DNA of 64,000 nucleotides from Corallococcus soli (GTDB lineage: Bacteria > Myxococcota > Myxococcia > Myxococcales > Myxococcaceae), in contig NZ_JAAIYO010000001.1 of the NCBI RefSeq assembly GCF_014930455.1, positions 1,054,001 to 1,118,000 on the forward strand, given 5' to 3'. The translations under genes and the position numbers were made by a program. Position 1 is the stretch's first letter. Every line of letters begins with the position of its first letter. This document shows, piece by piece, positions 52,929-61,132 of this stretch. The notes below the pieces were generated by a model that ran no database searches, was not told the origin of the DNA, and worked only from the letters and a program-made list of their open reading frames with translations.

Positions 52929-52960
52929 GCCGGGGGCCCTGGTCGGCCAAGGGCCCCGGC
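52929..52960 (+). terminator. Hairpin before selB
   Basis: A GC-rich stem of about 11 bp with one bulge (gccgggggccct against agggccccggc), with an inner tgg/cca. It lies between the PRTase stop and selB. No T-run follows, so termination may be partial. Confidence 0.45.
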
Positions 52961-52986
52961 GATGACGGAAGGGCGCTGACGCGGCG

Positions 52987-54915
52987 ATGATCATCGGGAC
53001 GGCGGGGCACATCGACCACGGCAAGACGTCCCTGGTGAAGGCGCTGACCGGCATCGACACCGACCGGCTCCCGGAGGAGAAGCGGCGGGGCATCACCCTG
53101 GAGCTGGGCTTCGCGCACCTGCCCCTGCCGGACGGGCAGGTGGCGGGCGTGGTGGACGTGCCCGGCCACGAGCGCTTCGTGAAGGCCATGGCCGCCGGCG
53201 CTGGCGGCGTGGACCTGGCGGTGCTGGTGGTGGCCGCCGACGAGGGCGTCATGCCCCAGACGCGCGAACACCTGGACATCTGCCGGCTGCTCGGCGTGAA
53301 GGCCGGCGTCGTCGCGCTCACCAAGGCGGACCTGCTGGAGGGGCTGGGGGACGACTGGCGCGCCCTGGTGGAGGCGGACCTCGCCGCGCTCACCGCGGGC
53401 ACCTTCCTGGAGTCCGCTTCCGTCGTGCCGGTGTCCTCCAGGACGGGCGCGGGCCTCGCGGAGCTGAAGGCGGCGCTCGGCCGCGCGGGGGGCTCGCTGC
53501 CGGCGCGTCCTTCGGAGGGCCCCGCGTTCCTGCCGGTGGACCGGGCCTTCAGCATCAAGGGCTTCGGCACGGTGGTGACGGGCACGCTCCTGTCCGGTGC
53601 TCTCACGGTGGACGACGCGGTGTCGCTGCTGCCCTCCAGTTCTGGAGCCCGGCCGGGGCCGCTGCGCGTGCGGGGCGTGCAGGTGCATGGCCGGCCGGTG
53701 ACGCGCGTGGAGGCCGGGCAGCGCGCGGCGGTGAACGTGACGGGCCTGGAGCCCGGGGACGTGCACCGGGGCGGGGTGCTCACGCGCGCGGGTGAGCTGC
53801 CGGAGACGTCCATGCTGGACGTGGAGCTGACGCTGCTGCCCGCGGCCGGCTCCCCGCTGCCGAAGCGCCGCAAGCTGCTCCTGCACCTGGGCACCGCGCA
53901 GGTGGAGGCCACGGTGGCGCTCCTGGACCTGGAGTCGCTGGCCCCCGGGGAGACGGCGCTCGCGCAGCTGCGGCTGGCGGCGCCGGTGGGCGCGCTCGTG
54001 GGGCAGCGCTTCATCCTGCGCGGCTCGCGCGCGCTGCCGGGCCGGGGCGCCACGGTGGCCGGAGGCCGCGTGCTGTCCATCACCCCGCCGCGCCGTCGCC
54101 GGGGAGCGTCCGCGGTGGTGCGGCCGCTGGTGGAGGCGGACGCGGCCGGGCAGGTGGCGTGGCTGCTGCGGCAGGCGGGCTACGCGGGGCTCACGCAGAC
54201 GGAGCTGTTCGGCCGCTCGGGGCTCTCACAGAAGGTGCTGGCGCGCACGCTGGAGCTGCTGGGGGCGAAGGGCCAGGTGCTGCTGGTGGACCGCGAGCGG
54301 CGGCTGTACGTCTCCCAGGAGGTGTTCGAGGGCCTGCGTCAGCGCTCGCTCGCGCTGCTCGCCGCGTTCCACGAGCGCGAGCCCATGCGCGAGGGCCTGT
54401 CGCGCGAGGAGCTCCGCCAGCGGCTGTCCGCGCAGTTGGACGCGCGCCTCTTCCAGCGCGTGGTGCAGGCGCTGGGGGACGCGGGGAAGGTGGACGCGGA
54501 GAAGGACCTGGTGCGCCTCCAGGGCCGGGGCCGCACGCTCACGCTGGGGGACGAGGCCGCGCGCGCGCGCCTGTCGGCGGAGCTGTCCGCGGCGGGCCTC
54601 GCGCCTCCCACCGCCACGGAGCTGGCCCAGAAGCTGGGGTTGCCACCGGCGAGGCTCCAGGAGTTGATGAAGGTGCTGGTGGCGCAGGGCACGGGGGTGC
54701 GCGTGAGCGAGGAGCTGTGCTTCGACGCGAACGCCCTCGCGGGGCTGCGCGAGCGGCTGGTGGCCCACCTGCGGGAGCAGAAGGAGATCACCACGCAGGG
54801 CTTCAAGGACCTGGTGGGACAGAGTCGCAAGTTCATCATCCCCTTGTCGGAGTACTTCGACCGGGAGAAGGTGACGTTGAGGGTGGGTGACAAACGGGTG
54901 TTGCGCCGCGGATGA
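52987..54915 (+). CDS. selB: Selenocysteine-specific elongation factor SelB
   Basis: 642 aa. The G domain has [20 protein letters not shown] (G1, residues 4-23), [20 protein letters not shown] (G2), [12 protein letters not shown] (G3, near 57) and LTKADLLEG (G4, near 111). Domains II-III follow ([20 protein letters not shown]). The C-terminal half has four winged-helix-like units that bind the SECIS hairpin, ending [20 protein letters not shown], typical of SelB. It brings Sec-tRNA to UGA codons. selA, selD and tRNA-Sec are not in the window. The stop overlaps the histidine kinase start (ATGA). Confidence 0.95.
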   Translation: MIIGTAGHIDHGKTSLVKALTGIDTDRLPEEKRRGITLELGFAHLPLPDGQVAGVVDVPGHERFVKAMAAGAGGVDLAVLVVAADEGVMPQTREHLDICRLLGVKAGVVALTKADLLEGLGDDWRALVEADLAALTAGTFLESASVVPVSSRTGAGLAELKAALGRAGGSLPARPSEGPAFLPVDRAFSIKGFGTVVTGTLLSGALTVDDAVSLLPSSSGARPGPLRVRGVQVHGRPVTRVEAGQRAAVNVTGLEPGDVHRGGVLTRAGELPETSMLDVELTLLPAAGSPLPKRRKLLLHLGTAQVEATVALLDLESLAPGETALAQLRLAAPVGALVGQRFILRGSRALPGRGATVAGGRVLSITPPRRRRGASAVVRPLVEADAAGQVAWLLRQAGYAGLTQTELFGRSGLSQKVLARTLELLGAKGQVLLVDRERRLYVSQEVFEGLRQRSLALLAAFHEREPMREGLSREELRQRLSAQLDARLFQRVVQALGDAGKVDAEKDLVRLQGRGRTLTLGDEAARARLSAELSAAGLAPPTATELAQKLGLPPARLQELMKVLVAQGTGVRVSEELCFDANALAGLRERLVAHLREQKEITTQGFKDLVGQSRKFIIPLSEYFDREKVTLRVGDKRVLRRG

Positions 54916-57446
54916 GTCCCAAGACCTACAGCGAGCAGGCGCTGCGCGCCCTGGTGGAACCCTTCGCCAACCCCGTGCTGGTGCTGGACGGGGAGGGGCG
55001 CGTGCGCGTCTGCAACGACGGGTACGCCGAACTGCTGGGCCTCCCCCGCGACCAGGTGGAGGGCCATTCCTTCCTCGACTTCGTGCAGGCGGAGGAGCGC
55101 AGCCGCCTGGCGGAGCGCTACCAGCGGCTGGCCACGGGCTCGCCGCTGGACGGGCGCACGCAGCTCTACCGGGTGACCAGCACCCAGGGCCGCATGACGG
55201 AGGTCTCCGTGCAGGCCACGCAGGTGCAACTGGACGGCGGGGGCTACGGGCTGCTGCTCTGCTGCCTCGTCCAGACGCAGCGGCCCCTGGAGCTGGCGGT
55301 GGCGGAGCGGCTGGTGGACACGTCCGCGGGGCTCGTGTCCGCGCGCTCGGAGGAGGCGGTGCGGCGCGTGGCGCTGGCGGGCCTGGAGGGCGCGGGGTTC
55401 CGGGCCCGGCTGCTGCGCTGGGAGGGCACGCGGCTGGTGGTGCGTGACGGGGTGTCCCCGCCCGCGGACGCGCACCTGGCGCTGGAGGCGCTGTCGGACG
55501 GGCGGCCGGTGTTCGGCGGAGCGGACCACGCGGAGCCCACGCACGCGTACCTGCCGGTGGGCGGGCCGCAGTCGGAGGTGCTGTGGGTGGCGGGGCCGTG
55601 GGTGGCGCCCCGGCATGGCTCGGTGCTGACGCTGTTCGCGAAGGTGGTGGGCGCGGCGCTCGCGGACGTGCACCTGCAGGCGGACGGCGCCCGCAGCCGC
55701 TGGGAGGTGGAGGCGGTGGCGGAGATGGCGCGCTTCGTCGCGCAGCCGGTGCCTCCGCCGCCGGAGCGGTTCCTCGCCCGGGTGGCGGAGCTGCTGAAGG
55801 CCCAGGCGGTGGCGCTGCACCTGGTGCCGGCGCCGGGCCAGCCTCCCCAGCTCTCCCATCAGGTGGGGCTGGAGGACGAGGGCCAGGCCCAAGGCCAGGC
55901 CGGCGTCGGCGTGGACGTGGAGCGCCTCACGGCCGTGCTGGTGACGTCGTCGCTCCGGCTGGACGGGGGCGTGGTGTCCTCGGAGGTCCAGGGCCGCATG
56001 CTGGAGACGCTGTCCCAGGGCCGCTTCGGCTCCGGAGCGGCGGCGCGGCTCACCCGGGGCGGCGAGGGCGTGGGCGCGGTGCAGGCGCTGCGCTCGAAGG
56101 AGAGGCCCTTCGACGAGCGCGACGCGCGGCTGCTGGCCACGCTGGCGGAGCTGCTGGTGACGTTGCTGGAGCAGCGCCGCCTCCGGGCGGAGTCCGCGCG
56201 CCAGCTCACGGAGACGCGCCTGCTGCTGGACCTGGCGCGCACCACGTCGGGCGTGCTGGAGACGGCGAGCATCCTGGACGTCGCGTCCGACTTCCTCGTG
56301 CACCTGCTGGACGTGTCCAACTGCTTCATCCTGCTCTACGACGAGCAGGCCAAGGTGCTCCGGGGCGCGGCGGCGTCGGTGGCGCACCGGGACCTGTTCC
56401 GCACGGTGGTGGTGCCGCTCGACAGCGACGACCTGGCCGCGCGAGTGGCCCGGGAGCGCAAGCCCATCGCCATCGAGGACCTCACGCGGGGGGGCGCGTC
56501 CACCGGCACCGGGCTCGTCGAGCGGCTGGGGGAGAAGGCCCTGCTGGGCCTGCCGCTCACGTCGCGCGAGGAGCTCATCGGCGTGGTGATGGTGGACGAC
56601 GTGCGCGGCCCCCGGCCCTTCGGCCCGGAGCTCATCGACCTGGCGGAGGCCACATGCGGACAGCTGGCCTTGTCCATCGCCAACGCGCGGCTGTACGAAT
56701 CGCTGTGGGCCAGCTACGCGGAGCTGGCCGCCACGCGCGCGGAGATGGTGAAGCGCGAACGACTGGCTGCCCTGGGCGAGCTGTCCGCCATCGTCGCGCA
56801 CGAGGTGCGAAACCCCCTGGGCGTCATCTTCAACGCGGTGGCGTCGCTGCGGCGGATCATGAAGCCGGAGGGGGACGCCGCCATGCTGCTGGACATCGTG
56901 GGGGAGGAGAGCGACCGCCTCAACCGGATGGTGGGCGCCCTGCTGGACTACACCCGCCCGCGCAACCCGGTGCTCCAGAACGAGGACCTGCCGCGCGTGC
57001 TCCAGGACTCGCTGGAGGCGGCGAAGGCGCAGGGGGCCACGGAGCGGCCGGTGCGCATCTCCTCGGAGGTGGAGGAGGGCATGCCGCCGGTGCCCATGGA
57101 CCGGCGTCTCATCCGCCAGGCCCTCCTCAACGTGGCCGTCAACGCCATCCAGTCCATGCCCCAGGGCGGCCAGGTGCAGGTGAAGGCCCGCCGCGAGGCG
57201 TACGGCGGCCGTGAACAGCTGCGCATCGACGTGATGGACCAGGGGCCGGGCATCCCGGCCGAGCTGCTCCACCGCGTCTTCGAACCCTTCTTCACCACCA
57301 AGGCCCAGGGCACCGGCATGGGCCTCGCCGTGGTGAAGCGCATCCTGGAGGATCACCGCGGCGAAATCGCCGTGGAGAGCGTGCCGGGACGCGGTACTAC
57401 GTTCATCTTCCGGCTGCCCCTCACGCAGCCCCTGTCCTTTCCATGA
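54912..57446 (+). CDS. pxrK: Sensor histidine kinase with PAS and GAF domains (PxrK candidate)
   Basis: 844 aa, no transmembrane segments, so probably cytoplasmic. A PAS domain lies at about 8-130 (FANPVLVLDGEGRVRVCNDG), then GAF-like regions at about 130-260, 270-430 and 440-610. A coiled-coil-like linker leads to HisKA with His in LSAIVAHEVRNPLGVIFNAV near 629, and HATPase boxes NVAVNAIQSMPQGG (N), DQGPGIPAE (G1), FEPFFTTKA (F) and GTGMGLAVVKRI (G2). It would phosphorylate the activator whose ATG overlaps its stop. It sits directly upstream of that activator and of the sRNA, as pxrK does in M. xanthus; the name rests on synteny. Confidence 0.85.
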   Translation: MSPKTYSEQALRALVEPFANPVLVLDGEGRVRVCNDGYAELLGLPRDQVEGHSFLDFVQAEERSRLAERYQRLATGSPLDGRTQLYRVTSTQGRMTEVSVQATQVQLDGGGYGLLLCCLVQTQRPLELAVAERLVDTSAGLVSARSEEAVRRVALAGLEGAGFRARLLRWEGTRLVVRDGVSPPADAHLALEALSDGRPVFGGADHAEPTHAYLPVGGPQSEVLWVAGPWVAPRHGSVLTLFAKVVGAALADVHLQADGARSRWEVEAVAEMARFVAQPVPPPPERFLARVAELLKAQAVALHLVPAPGQPPQLSHQVGLEDEGQAQGQAGVGVDVERLTAVLVTSSLRLDGGVVSSEVQGRMLETLSQGRFGSGAAARLTRGGEGVGAVQALRSKERPFDERDARLLATLAELLVTLLEQRRLRAESARQLTETRLLLDLARTTSGVLETASILDVASDFLVHLLDVSNCFILLYDEQAKVLRGAAASVAHRDLFRTVVVPLDSDDLAARVARERKPIAIEDLTRGGASTGTGLVERLGEKALLGLPLTSREELIGVVMVDDVRGPRPFGPELIDLAEATCGQLALSIANARLYESLWASYAELAATRAEMVKRERLAALGELSAIVAHEVRNPLGVIFNAVASLRRIMKPEGDAAMLLDIVGEESDRLNRMVGALLDYTRPRNPVLQNEDLPRVLQDSLEAAKAQGATERPVRISSEVEEGMPPVPMDRRLIRQALLNVAVNAIQSMPQGGQVQVKARREAYGGREQLRIDVMDQGPGIPAELLHRVFEPFFTTKAQGTGMGLAVVKRILEDHRGEIAVESVPGRGTTFIFRLPLTQPLSFP

Positions 57447-58885
57447 CCGACGCGACCACGCCGATTCCCCGAGGACGCATCCTCGTGGTGGATGACCAGT
57501 GCAACATGCGCGCCACCACCGCGCTGCTCCTGCGCGGCGAGGGCTACACCGTCTCCGAGGCCGCCACCGGCGAGGAGGCCCTGGGCGTGCTCGCGCAGGG
57601 GCAGGTGGACCTGCTGCTCACGGACCTGAAGATGGAGCCCATGGACGGGCTCACGCTGCTCAAGCGCGGACTGGAGGTGTCCCCGCGCCTGCAGGCCATC
57701 ATGATGACGGCCTTCGGCTCCATCGAGAGCGCGGTGGAGGCCATGCGCCTGGGGGCGTACGACTACGTCACCAAGCCCTTCAAGGAAGGTGAGCTGCGCT
57801 ACCGCGTGGAGCGCGCGCTGGAGCGGGCCAAGCTCCAGTCGGCGGTGGACAACTTCGCCACCGAATTCAACCAGCGCCACGGCCTGTCCGCGCTGGTGGG
57901 CCGCAGCCAGGCGATGCGGGAGCTCACCACGCGCCTGCTGCGCGTCGCGCAGAGCGACGCCACCGTCCTCATCCAGGGCGAGAGCGGCACGGGCAAGGAG
58001 CTGGTGGCGCGGGCCCTCCACACGCACAGCCGGCGCAGCGGCCAGCCCTTCGTGCCCGTCAACTGCGCGGCCATCAGCGAGACGCTCCTGGAGAGCGAGC
58101 TGTTCGGCCACGCCAAGGGCGCCTTCACCGGCGCGGTGAAGACGCGCCGGGGCCTCTTCGAGGAGGCATCCGGCGGCACGCTCTTCATCGACGAGGTGAC
58201 GGAGACCAGCCCCACCTTCCAGTCCAAGCTGCTGCGCACGCTGCAGGACGGCGAGGTGCGCCGCGTGGGCGAGTCCACCGCGCTGCGCGTGGACGTGCGC
58301 ATCGCGGCGGCCACCAACCGCGACATCGAGCTGGAGGTGCGCGAGAAGCGCTTCCGCCAGGACCTCTACTACCGCCTCAACGTGGTGATGCTGCGCGTGC
58401 CCCCGCTGCGCGAGCGTCTGGAGGACGTGCCCGCCCTGGCGGAGCACTTCCTGCAACGCTCCAACAACCGCAGCCCCCGGCCCCGGCGCCTGTCCGCCTC
58501 CGCCGTGGAGCACCTGATGACGTACAACTTCCCCGGCAACGTGCGCGAGCTGGAGAACCTGGTGGAGCAGGCCGCCGCGCTCGCGGAGGCGGACGAGCTG
58601 CTGCCCGAGGACTTCCCGCTGCGCCCCCAGGCCCGCGTGCTGCCGGCCGCCACCTCCACGGGCCTGCCCCCCACGGACGCCCGCGCCAGCGGCCCGGAGG
58701 CCACCGGCCCCACGCTGGCGGAGGTGGTGGAGGAGGCCGAGCGCCGCGCCATCGTCCAGGCCCTGGACCGCCACGGTGTGGACCTGGCCCGCGTGGCCGA
58801 CGAGCTGGGCGTCTCCTCCACCACGCTGTGGCGGAAGATGAAGCGCCTCAACCTCCGGCCTCCCACCGGCGCCCCCCGCGAGTAG
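57443..58885 (+). CDS. pxrR: NtrC-family sigma-54 activator, response regulator (PxrR candidate)
   Basis: 480 aa. The receiver domain (13-125) has RILVVDDQCNMRATTALLLR, the phospho-Asp in DLLLTDLKMEP near 60, and Lys in TKPFKEGE near 109. The AAA+ domain has Walker A GESGTGKELVAR near 178, GAFTGAVKTRRG near 226 (sigma-54 contact), Walker B GGTLFIDEVTE near 244, and the arginine-finger region. A Fis-type HTH ends the protein (LARVADELGVSSTTLWRKMK, about 445-465). It binds enhancers and remodels the RpoN holoenzyme. The sRNA 260 bp downstream has a sigma-54 promoter and enhancer-like dyads, a natural target. Naming follows the M. xanthus locus order. Confidence 0.88.
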   Translation: MTDATTPIPRGRILVVDDQCNMRATTALLLRGEGYTVSEAATGEEALGVLAQGQVDLLLTDLKMEPMDGLTLLKRGLEVSPRLQAIMMTAFGSIESAVEAMRLGAYDYVTKPFKEGELRYRVERALERAKLQSAVDNFATEFNQRHGLSALVGRSQAMRELTTRLLRVAQSDATVLIQGESGTGKELVARALHTHSRRSGQPFVPVNCAAISETLLESELFGHAKGAFTGAVKTRRGLFEEASGGTLFIDEVTETSPTFQSKLLRTLQDGEVRRVGESTALRVDVRIAAATNRDIELEVREKRFRQDLYYRLNVVMLRVPPLRERLEDVPALAEHFLQRSNNRSPRPRRLSASAVEHLMTYNFPGNVRELENLVEQAAALAEADELLPEDFPLRPQARVLPAATSTGLPPTDARASGPEATGPTLAEVVEEAERRAIVQALDRHGVDLARVADELGVSSTTLWRKMKRLNLRPPTGAPRE

Positions 58886-58981
58886 GTGCAGGTGACCTCC
58901 GGGGGCGGGTGTCCCGGCGGTGTCCCACCCCCCTTCAGGGTGAGTGCAGATCCGAAATCGGGCCCGTTCAAGGATGAAAAA

Positions 58982-59001
58982 AACAAACCCTTGGATTTGT
59001 T
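58982..59001 (+). promoter_or_regulatory. Upstream dyad AACAAA-N8-TTTGTT (possible enhancer)
   Basis: Two 6-bp arms separated by 8 bp, centred about 153 bases before the predicted sRNA start. Its AT-rich sequence stands out in a 70 percent GC background. Spacing differs from the better dyad downstream, so it is a weaker candidate for activator binding. Confidence 0.4.
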
Positions 59002-59015
59002 GGGGCTTTTCAAAT

Positions 59016-59032
59016 CTGAAACCTGATTTCAG
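59016..59032 (+). promoter_or_regulatory. 17-bp palindrome CTGAAA-N5-TTTCAG (candidate activator-binding enhancer)
   Basis: Perfect 6-bp inverted arms with a 5-bp spacer, 17 bp in all, the same geometry as NtrC-type sites. It is centred about 121 bases upstream of the predicted sRNA start, which is typical enhancer distance. It lies between the sigma-54 activator gene and its likely target promoter. Confidence 0.6.
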
Positions 59033-59089
59033 CCCTGCAATGCCGGAAGGGTGGGGGCGCAATGTCGCCCTGTCGTCCAAGTGCCTGAG

Positions 59090-59101
59090 AACTCTAGAGT
59101 T
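59090..59101 (+). promoter_or_regulatory. 12-bp palindrome AACTCTAGAGTT
   Basis: A perfect 12-bp palindrome centred about 50 bases upstream of the predicted sRNA start, 17 bases before the -24 element. It could bind a second regulator or a sharp-bend protein. Confidence 0.45.
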
Positions 59102-59118
59102 TCGCCCCGCTAAGGGGC

Positions 59119-59134
59119 TGGCACGGCACCTGCT
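59119..59134 (+). promoter_or_regulatory. Sigma-54 (-24/-12) promoter of the small RNA
   Basis: TGGCACGGCACCTGCT matches the consensus TGGCACG-N4-TTGCW with one mismatch (C for T before TGC). GG and GC have the exact required 10-base spacing. Transcription is expected near 59145. RpoN is encoded in the same window at 33993, and an activator with its kinase lies directly upstream. Confidence 0.8.
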
Positions 59135-59144
59135 ATAGCCCTGG

Positions 59145-59265
59145 TCCGGGACGCATCGAAGCGAGGCTGAAAGTGGTTCCCCCCCACCCTTTCAGCACTT
59201 CCGGTGCGTCACCTTGAGAAGACCCGCGGCCCGACACCCTCACGGGTGCCGGGCCGCCTTCTTTT
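59145..59265 (+). ncRNA. pxr: Predicted sigma-54-dependent small RNA (Pxr-like)
   Basis: About 121 nt between the predicted start and the T-run. An outer stem pairs 59150-59158 with 59202-59210 (gacgcatcg with cggtgcgtc, one G-U). It encloses a hairpin with arms gctgaaag and ctttcagc (59166-59173, 59189-59196). The 3' end is the terminator stem at 59226-59257. No open reading frame with coding character covers it. The order kinase, NtrC-type activator, sigma-54-driven RNA matches the M. xanthus pxrK-pxrR-pxr locus, whose RNA represses fruiting-body development during growth. Identity is inferred from synteny and signals; I have not aligned the RNA. Confidence 0.75.
59226..59265 (+). terminator. 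Intrinsic terminator of the small RNA
   Basis: Arms 59226-59239 and 59244-59257 pair over 14 bp with one A-C mismatch and a tcac loop, followed by cttctttt. This is the clearest rho-independent terminator in the window. Confidence 0.85.
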
Positions 59266-59557
59266 CCGCTCCCTGAGTCCACGCCGCGCCCCAGCCAGCG
59301 CAGGCGCGCCAGCGTGGGCCGGGCGGGGAAGGGGAGGCGGGGACTCAGCGGCCTCCGTCCATTTCACTTCTGCAATGCACGCCGGCCCATGACGCGTGGG
59401 GCCACGCGTCACCCGCGTCACGCGGTGCGCCGCCCTCCTGCGTCATGGGCCACTCCGGTGGGGAGCCGGGCGCCGCCTTGACGGCCCCGCAACGACGACG
59501 CCCGCCGGGCCAGGGGCCGCAACGGGCGTCAGGTACCGCGAACCGCTGTCGCGGGGA
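59266..59557. other. Intergenic region between the sRNA and nuoN, rich in inverted repeats
   Basis: No gene seen. It holds ctgagtcc (59273) inverted as ggactcag (59341), and a larger perfect pair ggcccatgacgc (59384-59395) and gcgtcatgggcc (59440-59451). The 44 bp between the latter arms contain further nested palindromes (gcgtgg/ccacgc). Convergent transcription from pxr and nuoN meets here, so the structures may end the nuo transcript. Confidence 0.55.
59384..59451. repeat. Nested inverted repeat downstream of nuoN
   Basis: Perfect 12-bp arms enclosing smaller palindromes (gcgtgg/ccacgc at 59394-59407). It could fold as a large branched hairpin on either strand and act as terminator for nuoN (minus strand). 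No T-run is evident. Confidence 0.5.
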
Positions 59558-61117
59558 CTACTGCCCGAACAGGGTGCCCGCCTGGGCGAGCCAGTCGGTG
59601 ACGTGGCCGGGAAGGATGCCCAGCAACACCACCGCCACGGTGGAGATGACCAGCGCGGCCTCCGTGCCCCAATTGCGCTCCAGCGGCTGCGCGCCCTCCG
59701 GGACGGGGTGCATGAACATGTAGACGACGACGCGCAGGTAGTAATACGCGCCCGCCGCACTGGAGAGCACCGCGACGATGGTGAGGCCCACGAGGCCCAC
59801 GTCGATGGCGGCCTGGAAGATGAGCAGCTTGCTCATGAAGCCCACCGTCGGGGGGATGCCGCCCAGCGACAGCATGAAGGCCGCCATGGCGAACGCCCAG
59901 CCCGGCCGGCGCTGCGCGAGGCCCGCGAAGCGCTCCAGGTCCCAGGCAGTGCCCTTCTCCTCGTCCTCGCGGCGCTCCAGCGCGGACACCATGGCGAACG
60001 CGCCCGCCGCGCTGAAGGTGTACGCCAGCAGGTAGTACAGGATGCCGCGCAGCGCGTCCGAGCGGGCCACGTCCAGCGGCGTCCCACCCGTCAGCGACGA
60101 CGCGGACAGCACGCGGAAGCTCTCGCCCGGCGCCGCGACGAACAGCGCTGCCACGCCCAACAGCAGGTAGCCCGCGTGCGCGATGGAGGAGTACGCCAGC
60201 ATGCGCTTCACGTTGCGCTGCGGGATGGCCATCAGGTTGCCGGCCACCATGGTGAGCAGCGCCAGCGTGGCGAACAGCGTCAGCGGCAGCGCGGGGTCCA
60301 TGCCCTTGCACACCGTGAGGAACACGCGCACCAGCGAGGCGAACGCCGCGGCCTTCACGCCCGCGCTCATCAGCGCCGTCACCGGCGTGGGGGCCCCTTC
60401 GTACACGTCCGGCGTCCACATGTGGAACGGCACCGCCGCCACCTTGAACGCGAAGCCCGCCGCGATGAGCACCGCGCCCACGTACACCAGGGCCGGGTTG
60501 CCGTTGAGCGCCTGCTGCAGCGGAACGACCATGTCGTTCAGCTTCGTCGTGCCCGTGGCCCCGTACAGCAGCGCCGCGCCGTACAGCAGGATGGCGGACG
60601 AGAAGGCGCCCAGGATGAAGTACTTGAAGCCCGCCTCGCTGGGCCGCGTGCCCCGGCGCAGATACGCCGTCAGCGCGTACGTCGCGATGGAGAGCACCTC
60701 GATGTTGACGAAGATGGTGATGAACTCCGTCGACATGGCCAGCAGGCTCATGCCCGCGGAGGCGAAGAGCATCAGCGCGTAGAACTCACCGCGCTCCGCG
60801 CCTCGCTTGCGCAGGAAGCCTACCGCGCTCAGCGCCGCCAGCCCCAGGCCCACGCTCACCACCAGGGTGAGGAAGCTGGAGAAGGGATCCAGGACGCCGA
60901 AGCCCAGGAACACCTCCTGGGGCGGCTCGAACATCAGGCCCACGGCCACGGCGCCGCTGGCCGCCGCCGCCGCGACGGTGAGCACCGCCTGGTAGCCGCG
61001 GGACGCGGTGGCGGAGAGGAACACCTCCGACAGCAGCAGGATGGAGGCCGCCACCACCATGATGATGGCGGGCAGCAGGGGGAGGAAATCCGCCAGGGTG
61101 AGGTTTGGCAGGTTCAT
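59558..61117 (-). CDS. nuoN: NADH-quinone oxidoreductase subunit N
   Basis: 519 aa, about 14 transmembrane helices, a proton-pumping antiporter-like subunit of complex I. The N-terminus NLPNLTLADFLPLLPAIIMV and helices with GFAFKVAAVPFHMWTPDVYE (Lys and His of the proton path) and the hallmark VKRMLAYSSIAHAGYLLLGV are present. It is the last gene of the nuo operon here, 15 bp after nuoM. Its 3' side meets the sRNA terminator region and a block of inverted repeats. Confidence 0.96.
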   Translation of the reverse strand: MNLPNLTLADFLPLLPAIIMVVAASILLLSEVFLSATASRGYQAVLTVAAAAASGAVAVGLMFEPPQEVFLGFGVLDPFSSFLTLVVSVGLGLAALSAVGFLRKRGAERGEFYALMLFASAGMSLLAMSTEFITIFVNIEVLSIATYALTAYLRRGTRPSEAGFKYFILGAFSSAILLYGAALLYGATGTTKLNDMVVPLQQALNGNPALVYVGAVLIAAGFAFKVAAVPFHMWTPDVYEGAPTPVTALMSAGVKAAAFASLVRVFLTVCKGMDPALPLTLFATLALLTMVAGNLMAIPQRNVKRMLAYSSIAHAGYLLLGVAALFVAAPGESFRVLSASSLTGGTPLDVARSDALRGILYYLLAYTFSAAGAFAMVSALERREDEEKGTAWDLERFAGLAQRRPGWAFAMAAFMLSLGGIPPTVGFMSKLLIFQAAIDVGLVGLTIVAVLSSAAGAYYYLRVVVYMFMHPVPEGAQPLERNWGTEAALVISTVAVVLLGILPGHVTDWLAQAGTLFGQ

Positions 61118-61132
61118 GGAGTCTTTCGGGGC

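Noticed and set aside
52922-52986. tRNA-Sec or selenocysteine-related RNA next to selB
   Set aside because: The hairpin here is only about 11 bp with no tRNA-like arms or anticodon loop; it looks like a terminator or spacer structure.
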